Shown here piece by piece: positions 16,855 to 25,122 of a DNA stretch of 64,000 nt. This DNA is from Melioribacter roseus (GTDB lineage Bacteria > Bacteroidota > Ignavibacteria > Ignavibacteriales > Melioribacteraceae). The position numbers and the translations under genes are program-made. The DNA is taken from NCBI GenBank assembly GCA_020722005.1, contig DYLP01000006.1, positions 21,561 to 85,560 on the forward strand, read 5' to 3'. Numbering within the stretch: position 1 is the first letter of the stretch; each line of letters opens with the position of its first letter. The notes below the pieces were generated by a model. It saw only the letters and a program-made list of their open reading frames with translations. It was not told the DNA's origin and searched no databases.

Positions 16855-17961
16855 CTATAATTTTTCTATATAGCCAATTCTTTTTTTCAACGAGGGATGA
16901 GTGTAAAATAACCATTCGACCAATGGAAGAGGCTCTTTATCGGCAAGATTTTGTTCAGTAAGTGAAATAAGCGTACTTATAAATTCATCTTTTCCACCTG
17001 TTAATTTGATTGCAAATTCATCTGCCTCATGCTCATATTTTCGCGATATTAAATTCATAGCTGGAGTGAGTACTATAAAAATAAATCCCATACATATCAA
17101 TAACAAGGGAAGAGCGGCAAGTCGGTAAATATTTTCAAAACCGAACCACTCTACAGCTTTTGCATAAAATGCCGCAGTTAAATAAAAACTCGTGAAACTG
17201 AATACCGCAGCGATAAAAATATTTTTTATTAAATGTTTTTTCTTATAATGACCGAGTTCGTGAGCAATTACAGTTATTATTTGTTGAGGAGAATAATTTT
17301 CGAGTAGTGTATCTGACAATAGAATTCTTTTGGCTTTGCCCAGTCCAGTAAACGCGGCATTAATTTTTCTGGTATTCTTGCTCATATTGAATTTCATAAC
17401 ACATTCGACTTCGACTCCTGCATTCTTAAACAGCTCTTTGATTCTATCGTTTATTAAATCATTTTCGATTGGTGTAATTTGATAGAAAAACGGTATCAAT
17501 ACGACAGGTGCTATTCTTGCGAGAAGTACCGAAAACAAGAAAGTTACAACGCCAAACGGCAACCACCATAAATTTCCAAAATTTTGGAGTATCCAGTAAA
17601 AAATCAAAATAAGCGGCAACCCGATAACACCGCCTATCAGAGCACCTTTGAGTTTATCATTAATCCATCCGAAAATGTTTTGATTCGATAAATTGTATTT
17701 GTGCTCAAGTAAATATTCCTCATAAAAATCGATGGGCAAAAAAATAATGGTTAAAATTATAAGTGCAATTGCTACAAATAAAATCAGTGCAATGTAATCA
17801 TTGCTATTCAAAGAGATAACAAATTGTTCAAGACGGATGCTCCATCGAGCGACTATAAATACAATGAGTAATATAAATGACAGTGCAGTTTTGGAAATCG
17901 AGACGAGAATTTTAATCCGGTTATATTCTTTAGACCTGTCTTCATATTTGTCTGACAGCAT
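16855..17961 (-). CDS. M48-family membrane zinc metalloprotease (Ste24/CAAX protease-like)
   Basis: This is an integral membrane protease with about six to seven hydrophobic helices and the zinc motif HELGH (about residue 235) in TVIAHELGHYKKKH. The third ligand lies in the downstream YEHEADEFA segment. An N-terminal Ste24-type region (FYEEYLLEHKYNLSNQ) makes CAAX-protease/Ste24 homology more likely than HtpX. I chose ATG 17961 (368 codons) over the track's TTG at 17970; both overlap the batE 3' end. Bacterial Ste24-like enzymes are thought to degrade misfolded membrane proteins. It is the last gene of the Bat run, so it is probably co-expressed with it. Confidence 0.87.
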   Translation of the reverse strand: MLSDKYEDRSKEYNRIKILVSISKTALSFILLIVFIVARWSIRLEQFVISLNSNDYIALILFVAIALIILTIIFLPIDFYEEYLLEHKYNLSNQNIFGWINDKLKGALIGGVIGLPLILIFYWILQNFGNLWWLPFGVVTFLFSVLLARIAPVVLIPFFYQITPIENDLINDRIKELFKNAGVEVECVMKFNMSKNTRKINAAFTGLGKAKRILLSDTLLENYSPQQIITVIAHELGHYKKKHLIKNIFIAAVFSFTSFYLTAAFYAKAVEWFGFENIYRLAALPLLLICMGFIFIVLTPAMNLISRKYEHEADEFAIKLTGGKDEFISTLISLTEQNLADKEPLPLVEWLFYTHPSLKKRIGYIEKL

Positions 17962-18697
17962 TCCTTTCAACCCATCCTACTTTTCCGTCCGGCAATTTTA
18001 TTTTCACCCATTCACCCACTTTATCGACGAGTTCCATTTTTAATCCTTCGTGCACTACGAATGCATCGTTGCTATTACCGTCGGGAGCAATTTTAACGCT
18101 GTAAACATTTTCAACTAAAATTCCGTAATGCATCGATACTTCCCTGTTGTACCTTGCATAAAGAATTATCGACAGGACTATCAGAACCGGCAGGGCAAAA
18201 GAAGCTGAAAAGAAAGAGAGCTTCTGGATCTTAATTTTTTTCGACAGGAAATATTCCCCTAAATTTGCAATAATAATCAGATAAACTACAATTACAATGA
18301 CCGCCCATCCATCGAGCGAAAGTGAAGTGACAATGGCATCCCACCATTCAACTAAAAAAATACGCGGTACTTCTTCTACCTTATCGACCGTTCTTGCCCT
18401 GGCTATGCGAAGATTATAGTTGAGGTCCTCGTCGCCAGGTTTTAGTTTAAGCCCCTTTTCATAATAAAGAATTGCGTAACCAATTTTACCTGACTTGAAA
18501 TATGCATTGCCCAGGTTGTAATAAAACTCGGGGCTTTCATAACCTGCCCTCAATATTTCATTATAAAGCTCTATTGACCTGTCATATTTCTGCTGTCGGT
18601 AATATTCATTGGCTTGTTTAAATAACTCTTCGACTGACTGAGCCTTCAAGTTCAAATTCAGAACGAGAAATAATAAAGCTATTAATCGCAGTATCAT
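17942..18697 (-). CDS. batE: BatE-like TPR/SH3 membrane protein
   Basis: This 251-residue protein has a signal-like N-terminus (MILRLIALLFLVLNLNLKAQ). Two or three TPR repeats follow (YYRQQKYDRSIELYNEIL; EFYYNLGNAYFKSGKIGYAILYYEKGL). Then come two transmembrane helices around residues 130-190 and a C-terminal bacterial SH3-like domain (GEWVKIKLPDGKVGWVE). This TPR-TM-SH3 order is that of BatE, the terminal protein of the Bacteroidota Bat (aerotolerance) operon. Its start overlaps batD, and its end overlaps the M48 protease gene. The molecular role of Bat proteins is not settled; a periplasmic scaffold linked to stress and envelope integrity is the common view. Confidence 0.88.
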   Translation of the reverse strand: MILRLIALLFLVLNLNLKAQSVEELFKQANEYYRQQKYDRSIELYNEILRAGYESPEFYYNLGNAYFKSGKIGYAILYYEKGLKLKPGDEDLNYNLRIARARTVDKVEEVPRIFLVEWWDAIVTSLSLDGWAVIVIVVYLIIIANLGEYFLSKKIKIQKLSFFSASFALPVLIVLSIILYARYNREVSMHYGILVENVYSVKIAPDGNSNDAFVVHEGLKMELVDKVGEWVKIKLPDGKVGWVERNAVRQI

Positions 18698-20523
18698 TTT
18701 TTCTTCTCCAGATATGAATCGATTTCTACAATTGTTTTCACTGCGTTATCATAAAATTCATTGGCAGAAATTACAGTTTCAGATTTTGGAGCGAATCTAA
18801 CATATTCGCATTTTTCCGCAATGTCTTTAATTTTGTTCAATAAATCTGAGGGCACATTATATACCATTAATTTATTCAGAGCCAGTTCAATTGTAAATTC
18901 GGATTTATCAATGCCCAATTTATCCTCGAGATATCCGAAAAGGGCTGACGACAATTCAGAATAGAAATTCTCTATGTCATTTCTGTCGAGAGCTTTTCTT
19001 GCCGATTTCAATCTTTTCTTAGCTGCTTGTTCAGCTTTTCTGTATTTGAGCAAACGAACATCGTTTTGAATTATAGCCTTCCTCCTGTTGGCAAAAATCA
19101 ATATTGCCAGAATCAGGGGCGAAACAAAGAGAGCAATCCAGAACCATGGTTTTATCAGTCTATCATTTTCTTTTTTGATTAAACTCAAATCTGAAGTTTT
19201 GATATATCTTATATCTTCGCTCAAAAGCTTAATATCTTCTTTGGAAAATCCTGCAGTTTCAGATTCATCATCGCCTACACCTTTTAAAATGTTAATTTCG
19301 TATTCGGTTGATTTTATTGTCACATATTTTTGAGTAGAAGGATTGAAATAAGAAAATTCGGTCGAAGGAATTACCTTTTTGCCGGGCGTTCTGGGAACAA
19401 TAAGATATTCGGTAATCTTCTGACCTGATACGACTGAGCCGCGATTGATATTTTCATAAACTTTCGGCTCATATTTTTCGACACTGGCAGGCAAAAGAGG
19501 CTTCGGTGCCGTCAATAGTTTTATGTTACCTGTTCCGGAAATCGTATACCTCAACGTAATGCTTTCATTCGTGTAGGCTTCCTTTTTGTCGATTTCTGTT
19601 TTAAAGGTAAAATTACCGACCGCGCCATCGAACGACGGCGGAACGTTTTCCGATGGTAATGGCATAACATTTATTTTCAACGTATTCGAGCGTGCTGTGT
19701 GTTCTATTGTTTCGGTCCTACCAAAGAAGGAATCGTTAAAAAATTCGTCAAAGATATCGTTACCAGTTCTCTTGCGCCTGATAATAATTGGGACATTCAA
19801 TTCAAAAGGCGTAACACTTAGAGTCCCTGCTCGGGTGGGAAACAATGCAACTTTTTTAATTTCAGCAACACGGTATCTTTCACCTTTGTAAGTTCCAATT
19901 GTAAAATTAATGGTCTGTCTCGGTTCAATTTCTTCAGCCCAGAATCCCTGATACTGAGGTAATTTGGTTATCTGAGGCGAGGCAATATTTACTTTTGTAT
20001 AAAGTTTGTATGTTACTGTTACTTGCTCCCCTACGTATGCACGGGATTTACTTGCTTCGGCTAATATAAAAACACTTTTTGATAATTCTTCCTGAGAAAT
20101 GCCTCCTGAAGCCGATTTATTATCCTGCGGAGAACCTTTAACTACATTTATAGTTATCGATTCTGTTTTGTAAGTTTTCCCTCCGAAATCAACAAATGCT
20201 GCACCAATAGTAAATTTTCCGGTATTAGTAGGTTGAAGAATATAAGAATAAGTTAAAGACGCCGAGACCTTCCCGTTTATGATTTGCATGCTCGTCGATT
20301 GGTTTGGACCGCTGAGAACTCTAAAGCCCTCAAACGATGGTGCCCTGAAATTAGTCAAATTATGAACCGATTCGCCTTCGAATGTAAAATAGACCTGAAA
20401 TCGTTCGTATTGCGATATGGTTGTTTTGTCAACGCTCGCACTGAAACTTTGCGCCGAAATATTTATCAGTACGCCGATCCAAATGAAAATTAAAAATACA
20501 AACTTTATTCTTGCTCTTTCCAT
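18694..20523 (-). CDS. batD: BatD protein (oxygen-tolerance family)
   Basis: This 609-residue exported protein has a signal peptide (FLIFIWIGVLINISAQ). A long periplasmic region of Ig-like beta repeats follows, including FRVLSGPNQSTSMQIINGKVS and YILQPTNTGKFTIGAA, which are typical of BatD. One transmembrane helix lies near residues 460-480 (PWFWIALFVSPLILAILIF), then a cytoplasmic helical tail. It is read 18 bases after batC and overlaps batE. A good AGGTGG ribosome binding site precedes the ATG. BatD is thought to work with BatA and BatB, two VWA membrane proteins encoded just upstream. Confidence 0.92.
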   Translation of the reverse strand: MERARIKFVFLIFIWIGVLINISAQSFSASVDKTTISQYERFQVYFTFEGESVHNLTNFRAPSFEGFRVLSGPNQSTSMQIINGKVSASLTYSYILQPTNTGKFTIGAAFVDFGGKTYKTESITINVVKGSPQDNKSASGGISQEELSKSVFILAEASKSRAYVGEQVTVTYKLYTKVNIASPQITKLPQYQGFWAEEIEPRQTINFTIGTYKGERYRVAEIKKVALFPTRAGTLSVTPFELNVPIIIRRKRTGNDIFDEFFNDSFFGRTETIEHTARSNTLKINVMPLPSENVPPSFDGAVGNFTFKTEIDKKEAYTNESITLRYTISGTGNIKLLTAPKPLLPASVEKYEPKVYENINRGSVVSGQKITEYLIVPRTPGKKVIPSTEFSYFNPSTQKYVTIKSTEYEINILKGVGDDESETAGFSKEDIKLLSEDIRYIKTSDLSLIKKENDRLIKPWFWIALFVSPLILAILIFANRRKAIIQNDVRLLKYRKAEQAAKKRLKSARKALDRNDIENFYSELSSALFGYLEDKLGIDKSEFTIELALNKLMVYNVPSDLLNKIKDIAEKCEYVRFAPKSETVISANEFYDNAVKTIVEIDSYLEKKK

Positions 20524-20541
20524 ATACCACCTGGTATTGAA

Positions 20542-21267
20542 TTACCAATCTTTTTCTGTCTTTACGGGTTTACCTTGCATTTTACGTAATTTTTTCTGCA
20601 ATTCCTTTTCGTTGTCTTTCAAAGCTTCAAGAATCCTTTGTGCTTCTTCTTTAGAAATCTGATTTCTCTGTTGCTGTTGTTGTTTCTGATTCTGCTGATC
20701 TTTTTTATCCCTGTCTTTATCCTGATTGTTTTTATTGTTCTGTTCTTTATCCTGGTTCTGGTTGTTATTTTGCTCTTGGTTTTTATCTTTGTTCTGGTCG
20801 TTGTTCTGATTCTTGTTTTGATTCTGGTTCTGATTTTGTTGCTGTTTTAATTTATTCAAAGCGTAAGAAAGATTATACTTCGTTTCGAGATCGTTGGGAT
20901 TAAGTTTAAGGGCATTCTTATAAGCTTCAATGCTTTCATTATATTTTTCGGATTTCAATAACGAGTTGCCGATATTGTGGTATATTTTTGCCTTCCTCAA
21001 CTTATCATCAGTAAACGAGAGGGCATTTTTGAAGGATTGAATCGCTTCGTCGTATCTGCTCTGTTTATAATATGCATCACCCAGGTTGAAATGACCTTCG
21101 AAGAAATCATTCTTTTTTTCGAGACTCTTCTTAAAATTAACTTCGGCTTCTGTATATTTTTTTTCTTTATAAAGTTCGGCGCCTTCATTAATTAAATTTC
21201 TTACACTCTGAGCGGCTACCATTCCGTTAAGTAACATTATAATCAGCCATGCTATTATTTTCTTCAT
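20542..21267 (-). CDS. batC: BatC-like TPR protein with Gln/Asn/Lys-rich low-complexity tail
   Basis: This 241-residue exported protein has a signal peptide (AWLIIMLLNGMVAAQ). Three TPR repeats occupy about residues 20-145 (ELYKEKKYTEAEVNFKKSL; HFNLGDAYYKQSRYDEAIQSF; YHNIGNSLLKSEKYNESIEAYK). A roughly 70-residue low-complexity stretch of Gln, Asn, Lys and Asp follows, then a short charged helix. The same design, TPRs plus a polar low-complexity region, is seen in BatC of other Bacteroidota. The ATG overlaps the batB stop (ATGA). The tail is likely disordered. It probably acts in the periplasm as a protein-protein adaptor within the Bat complex. Confidence 0.9.
   Translation of the reverse strand: MKKIIAWLIIMLLNGMVAAQSVRNLINEGAELYKEKKYTEAEVNFKKSLEKKNDFFEGHFNLGDAYYKQSRYDEAIQSFKNALSFTDDKLRKAKIYHNIGNSLLKSEKYNESIEAYKNALKLNPNDLETKYNLSYALNKLKQQQNQNQNQNKNQNNDQNKDKNQEQNNNQNQDKEQNNKNNQDKDRDKKDQQNQKQQQQQRNQISKEEAQRILEALKDNEKELQKKLRKMQGKPVKTEKDW
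20641..20850 (-). repeat. Low-complexity Gln/Asn/Lys codon tract within batC
   Basis: About 70 codons are almost all CAG/CAA, AAT/AAC and AAA/AAG or GAT/GAC, in degenerate QNQNKNQN-type units. On the plus strand the tract reads as T-rich DNA with repeated 'tttgttctg'-like words. Such tracts can expand or contract by replication slippage, so length variation between strains is expected. It is coding, not a CRISPR or intergenic repeat. Confidence 0.75.
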
Positions 21268-22307
21268 TCCGATGCCTCTCTCAAATTTACAATTTTAGTA
21301 ACGATAGAACTCTTATTGTAAGAAATAAAGAAATCGATCAACAATAAAATAATGGCGGGTACAAGAAAATAATAAAATCGATCTTCATAATCAGTAATTC
21401 TTTTTGCACCATATTCTGTTTCTTCAATTTTTGCGAGGTCATTGTAAATTGCTTCCAGTTCATCTTCTGTATTAGTACCGTGATAGTACTTACCACCTGT
21501 TTCAGTAGCAATTTTTTTTAGAATCTCGTCATTGAGTCGCGTTAATACAATTTCGCCGTTAATATCTTTTTTATAACCGACCTGTATGCCGTCTTGATTA
21601 TAAACCGGAATTGGTACTCCCGACACAGAACCGAGTCCGATTGAATATATTACCACGTTTTTGTCTTTAGCTTTTTCGATCGAAGCGTCGATATCGCCTT
21701 CGTGGTCTTCGCCGTCGGTTATGAGAATAATTGCTTTCTGGGTAGGGTCGTCATATTTAAATGAATTTAATGCCAGATCGACAGCAGAGGCAATTGCTGT
21801 TCCCTGTTGTGGAACCGAGTTGAAATCTACAGCATTCAAAAACAAATTTGCTGCATTGTAATCTGTCGTAAGAGGGAATTGAATGTAAGCCCTGCCGGCA
21901 AAAACAATCAAACCCAATCGATCTCCCTGGAGTCTTCTAATAAGTTGGGATATTTCATATTTGGCTTTTTCGAGGCGATTCGGTTTTATATCTTCCGCCT
22001 GCATACTTTTCGATACGTCGAGCAGTATATAAACATCGAAGCCAACCTGTTTAACTTCTTCAACCTTTGTACCCACTTGAGGATTAGCCAGAGCAATCAT
22101 CAGGGAAAAAAGAGCCATAAGGAAGAGAACAAACTTAAGATGTTTTTTAGCGTTGCTTGATGCTGGCATTAAGATTGGGTGCAGAGGTAAGCCGGCAAAT
22201 TGCTTGATAATGTTGGACTGTTTTTTATGGAAATAGAAATATAAAAATGCCAGCAGCGGTATCAAAAACAATCCGTATAAAAATTCGATATGTTCAAATC
22301 GAATCAT
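21264..22307 (-). CDS. batB: BatB, membrane-anchored VWA protein
   Basis: BatB has two N-terminal transmembrane helices (about residues 10-28 and 55-75), a periplasmic or cytoplasmic VWA domain with a perfect MIDAS (LLDVSKSMQAEDI), ITDGEDHEGD, and a C-terminal helix (YYFLVPAIILLLIDFFI). I chose the ATG at 22307 (347 codons, MIRFEHIEFLYGLFLIPLL) rather than the TTG at 22385. It leaves two bases after the batA stop, and the N-terminus mirrors that of BatA. The extra 26 residues upstream overlap batA and look non-homologous. BatB works with BatA, with which it shares the same domain plan. Confidence 0.93.
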   Translation of the reverse strand: MIRFEHIEFLYGLFLIPLLAFLYFYFHKKQSNIIKQFAGLPLHPILMPASSNAKKHLKFVLFLMALFSLMIALANPQVGTKVEEVKQVGFDVYILLDVSKSMQAEDIKPNRLEKAKYEISQLIRRLQGDRLGLIVFAGRAYIQFPLTTDYNAANLFLNAVDFNSVPQQGTAIASAVDLALNSFKYDDPTQKAIILITDGEDHEGDIDASIEKAKDKNVVIYSIGLGSVSGVPIPVYNQDGIQVGYKKDINGEIVLTRLNDEILKKIATETGGKYYHGTNTEDELEAIYNDLAKIEETEYGAKRITDYEDRFYYFLVPAIILLLIDFFISYNKSSIVTKIVNLREASE

Positions 22308-22309
22308 AC

Positions 22310-23305
22310 TCAAGGCAACTTTCTTAAATAAAATTTTGTTATCGAAAATTCGAGCAACAGAAATATAAATCCGCCGAATGCCCATGGTAAATACAATTCT
22401 TTTGCATGGCGATAAGAAGTAACTTTCACTTTGGTTTTTTCGAGTTTATCGATCTCGTCATAAATTTCGGCAAGTTTACGGTTGTTTGTTGCACGAAAAT
22501 ATTTACCGCCTGTAATTTCAGAAACCTGTTTGAGCAAATTTTCGTCGATTTCTACAGGCACCATCTGACGTCGGATGCCGAACGGCGTTTGAAAAGGATA
22601 AGGCGCTTCTCCAAGCGATCCAACCCCAACGGTATAGATCCGGATGCCGAACTTCTGGGCAATTTGCGCAGCTGTAATCGGGTCAATTTCTCCGGCATTA
22701 TTAACTCCGTCGGTCAACAATATCATTACTTTACTTTTTGCGTTGCTGTCTTTGAGTCTGTTAACCCCGTTTGCAATTGCATTCCCGATCGCTGTGCCGT
22801 CCAGTATCATACCGCTTTTAATTTCCGATAGTAGATTTCGCAATACATTATAATCGATTGTCAGTGGACATTGAGTAAAACTTTCCCCTGCAAATATAAC
22901 GAGTCCAATCCTGTCGTTTGTTCTTCCTGCAATAAAATCACCAATAACATTTTTTGCTGCCTCAAGACGATTTGGATTGAAATCCTCAGCCAGCATACTA
23001 CCCGATACGTCAAGCACTATTGCGATATCGATTCCTTCTGTATAAATATTTTCTCCGCTAGAGAATGTTTGAGGTCTTGCCAATGCAACTATCAGAAATG
23101 CAAGTCCGAAGAGTCTTAATACCTGAGGTAACTGGACTAATTTCTCCCTGAGACTCTTTGGTACATCGTCCAGAAGTTTTAATGAAGAAAAGAGAAGCGA
23201 AGGAGAGTATTTTTTGCGTTTTTTCCAGTAGGAATAAAAAAGCAAAGGGAGCAATAGCAGTAAAAATAAAACCCATTGATTTGCGAATTCGATATCCTTA
23301 AACAT
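22310..23305 (-). CDS. batA: BatA, membrane-anchored VWA protein
   Basis: BatA is a VWA-domain membrane protein with an N-terminal pair of helices (WVLFLLLLLPLLFYSYW; VLRLFGLAFLIVALARPQT). The MIDAS motif is VLDVSGSMLAEDFNPNRLEAAK, with LLTDGVNNAGEIDP following, and a final helix is near residue 310. Start choice: ATG at 23305 with AGAGG nine bases upstream, in preference to the track's TTG. It overlaps the 3' end of the preceding BatD-like gene by 8 bases and is followed two bases later by batB. Together with MoxR and DUF58 upstream, it forms the usual MoxR-DUF58-Bat cassette. Confidence 0.94.
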   Translation of the reverse strand: MFKDIEFANQWVLFLLLLLPLLFYSYWKKRKKYSPSLLFSSLKLLDDVPKSLREKLVQLPQVLRLFGLAFLIVALARPQTFSSGENIYTEGIDIAIVLDVSGSMLAEDFNPNRLEAAKNVIGDFIAGRTNDRIGLVIFAGESFTQCPLTIDYNVLRNLLSEIKSGMILDGTAIGNAIANGVNRLKDSNAKSKVMILLTDGVNNAGEIDPITAAQIAQKFGIRIYTVGVGSLGEAPYPFQTPFGIRRQMVPVEIDENLLKQVSEITGGKYFRATNNRKLAEIYDEIDKLEKTKVKVTSYRHAKELYLPWAFGGFIFLLLEFSITKFYLRKLP

Positions 23306-24239
23306 TTGCCGCAACCTCTACTTCTTTTTTAGTCATGGATGCAGTTTGTTCGACAATCTCGTACGCTTGTTTCATCATTTCTTCATTCACTTTTGGTAGC
23401 GGTTCGAATTTTGCAAACTTAACCATATCAGCATTACTAAAGAATTTCTCTGCCGTATCGATTATGTTTCCTCCGTCGTTGCTTTTTTTAAGTTCTTCAA
23501 TAATTTCAGCAGATGTTTGCTCCAGTGCGTTGAATCCAAATCTCTCCTCGAAATATCTTCTGATAATTTCAGTTATTTCGCTGTGATACTCTTTTATGAA
23601 TCCTTGTTGCCATAATTTCTTTGCTTCAAGCTCTTTGAGGGAAACCAGCGCCTTTTCGTGCGGTGGTATCTTGACAACCGCTTTTTCCACAGTCATTCTC
23701 TTCTTATTTTTCCAGTAACGATAAGCAACATAAATGAGCATAAGCACTACCAAGATACCCGTGATAATCAATAAAATCATTATCCAGTTGAGTGGTATCG
23801 TTACAGGAGCTTTGACGTCCTGGATATCTTTTGCCGGGTCGGTTTTTAACGCATGTACATTAATCGTCAAACCCTCGACTGCGGCAAAACCGGTGTCATT
23901 ACCAGCAACATATTTTACGTAGAACGATGGAATGGTAACCCGGGCTGAATCGTAGTAAGAAAAAAGGTAATCATGCTTTTCAATTATTCTATTGTCAAGT
24001 CGTTTAATCTCAGTATGGAGCGTATCAATAAATTCAAGATTCTTCAACGAATCTTTTATCGAAGGCAGTAAAATTTTTACATCTGGCGCGTGAACAATTT
24101 CCAGTTGATATTGAATATAGTCACCAATTTTATAATCGGACGTGTCGGTTGTTGCTTTAAGCGAAATCTGTTGCGCATTAATTAACTGTGAAAATAAGAA
24201 CCAAAAAAGGAGAATATTTGAATAACCGCATTTTACCAT
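23298..24239 (-). CDS. BatD-like exported protein with single transmembrane helix
   Basis: This 313-residue protein has an N-terminal signal peptide (ILLFWFLFSQLINAQ) and an Ig-like periplasmic domain to about residue 150 (YKIGDYIQYQLEIVHAPDVKILLPS). One transmembrane helix is at about residues 155-178 (WIMILLIITGILVVLMLIYVAY). A helical cytoplasmic tail contains YHSEITEIIRRYFEERFGFNALEQTSAEI. The layout resembles the C-terminal half of BatD and the small DUF4381-type proteins that sit between DUF58 and BatA in such operons. Its ATG overlaps the DUF58 stop by 7 bases. No enzymatic motif is visible; it is presumably a partner of the VWA proteins. Confidence 0.82.
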   Translation of the reverse strand: MVKCGYSNILLFWFLFSQLINAQQISLKATTDTSDYKIGDYIQYQLEIVHAPDVKILLPSIKDSLKNLEFIDTLHTEIKRLDNRIIEKHDYLFSYYDSARVTIPSFYVKYVAGNDTGFAAVEGLTINVHALKTDPAKDIQDVKAPVTIPLNWIMILLIITGILVVLMLIYVAYRYWKNKKRMTVEKAVVKIPPHEKALVSLKELEAKKLWQQGFIKEYHSEITEIIRRYFEERFGFNALEQTSAEIIEELKKSNDGGNIIDTAEKFFSNADMVKFAKFEPLPKVNEEMMKQAYEIVEQTASMTKKEVEVAANV

Positions 24240-25108
24240 CTTCTTTCTCGCATCTTAAAAAATTCTACCAATGGCTTAATGTAGGGCTGGCTTGTATCTA
24301 TTTCCACCGAATCGATCCTTCCGGAAACAAAAATCGATTTTCTGTATTCATTCAATCTTCTGATGGTTTCTGAATAATTTACTTCGAAATTCCTGTTGCT
24401 AGTATCAACATATCTTATTTCACCGGTTTCCGGGTCGTGAAATTTAATAAGTCCGAATCCATATAGTTCTTTTTCTCTTCTGTCGTTAAGAACAATTCCT
24501 ACAAGGTCATGCTTTTTTCCAACTATTCTGATAACCTTATCATAGCCTTCATCCAGAAAGTCTGATATCAAAAAAACAATTGCCCTTTTTTTAATTGCAT
24601 GATTGAGGTATTCGAGAGCTTGTTTGATATTGGTGTTATTTCCCCGAGGTTCGAAGGAAAGCACTTCCCTGATTAATCGAAACAAATGAGTCTTTCCTTT
24701 TTTAGGTGGAATGAATTTTTCAATACGGTCTGTAAATAAAATCAAACCGACTTTGTCGTTGTTTTTAAGTGCAGAGAAAGCAAGAATGGCACTTAATTCG
24801 GCAGCTAAACTTTGTTTGTTTTTCTCATTGCTTCCGAAAAGTAACGAGCCGCTCATATCTACCATTAGAATAACGGTCAGTTCGCGTTCTTCTTCAAAGA
24901 CTTTAACATATGGATGCCCAAACCGTGCAGTCACGTTCCAATCGATATTCCTGATATCGTCGCCGACTTGATATTCACGCACTTCGGCAAATTCCATTCC
25001 CCGCCCCTTAAATACCGAATGGTACTCGCCCGAGAACAATTCGTTGACAAGTCCTCTTGTACGTATTTCGATATGTCTTACTTGTTTGAGTAAATCCTTG
25101 GTTGTCAT
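24233..25108 (-). CDS. DUF58 domain protein (VWA-like, Bat operon)
   Basis: This soluble 291-residue protein has the DUF58 signature EFAEVREYQVGDDIRNIDWNVTAR followed by the VWA-like strand ILMVDMSGSLLFGS, whose MIDAS is DxSxS. DUF58 proteins are almost always encoded next to a MoxR ATPase. Start choice: ATG at 25108 rather than TTG at 25114, since the two codons before it add nothing. It overlaps the BatD-like gene downstream and follows moxR by 14 bases. By analogy with MoxR-VWA pairs it is a probable target or adaptor of the ATPase; the actual substrate is unknown. Confidence 0.92.
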   Translation of the reverse strand: MTTKDLLKQVRHIEIRTRGLVNELFSGEYHSVFKGRGMEFAEVREYQVGDDIRNIDWNVTARFGHPYVKVFEEERELTVILMVDMSGSLLFGSNEKNKQSLAAELSAILAFSALKNNDKVGLILFTDRIEKFIPPKKGKTHLFRLIREVLSFEPRGNNTNIKQALEYLNHAIKKRAIVFLISDFLDEGYDKVIRIVGKKHDLVGIVLNDRREKELYGFGLIKFHDPETGEIRYVDTSNRNFEVNYSETIRRLNEYRKSIFVSGRIDSVEIDTSQPYIKPLVEFFKMRERRW

Positions 25109-25122
25109 TTTCAATCTGAATA

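Noticed and set aside
20638-20850. Plus-strand ORF of almost pure Leu/Val/Ile/Phe
   Set aside because: It is the complement of the BatC Gln/Asn/Lys tract, not a membrane protein.
20641-20850. Repeat array that could suggest CRISPR or a tandem intergenic repeat
   Set aside because: The units are degenerate, have no spacers, and lie in frame inside batC.
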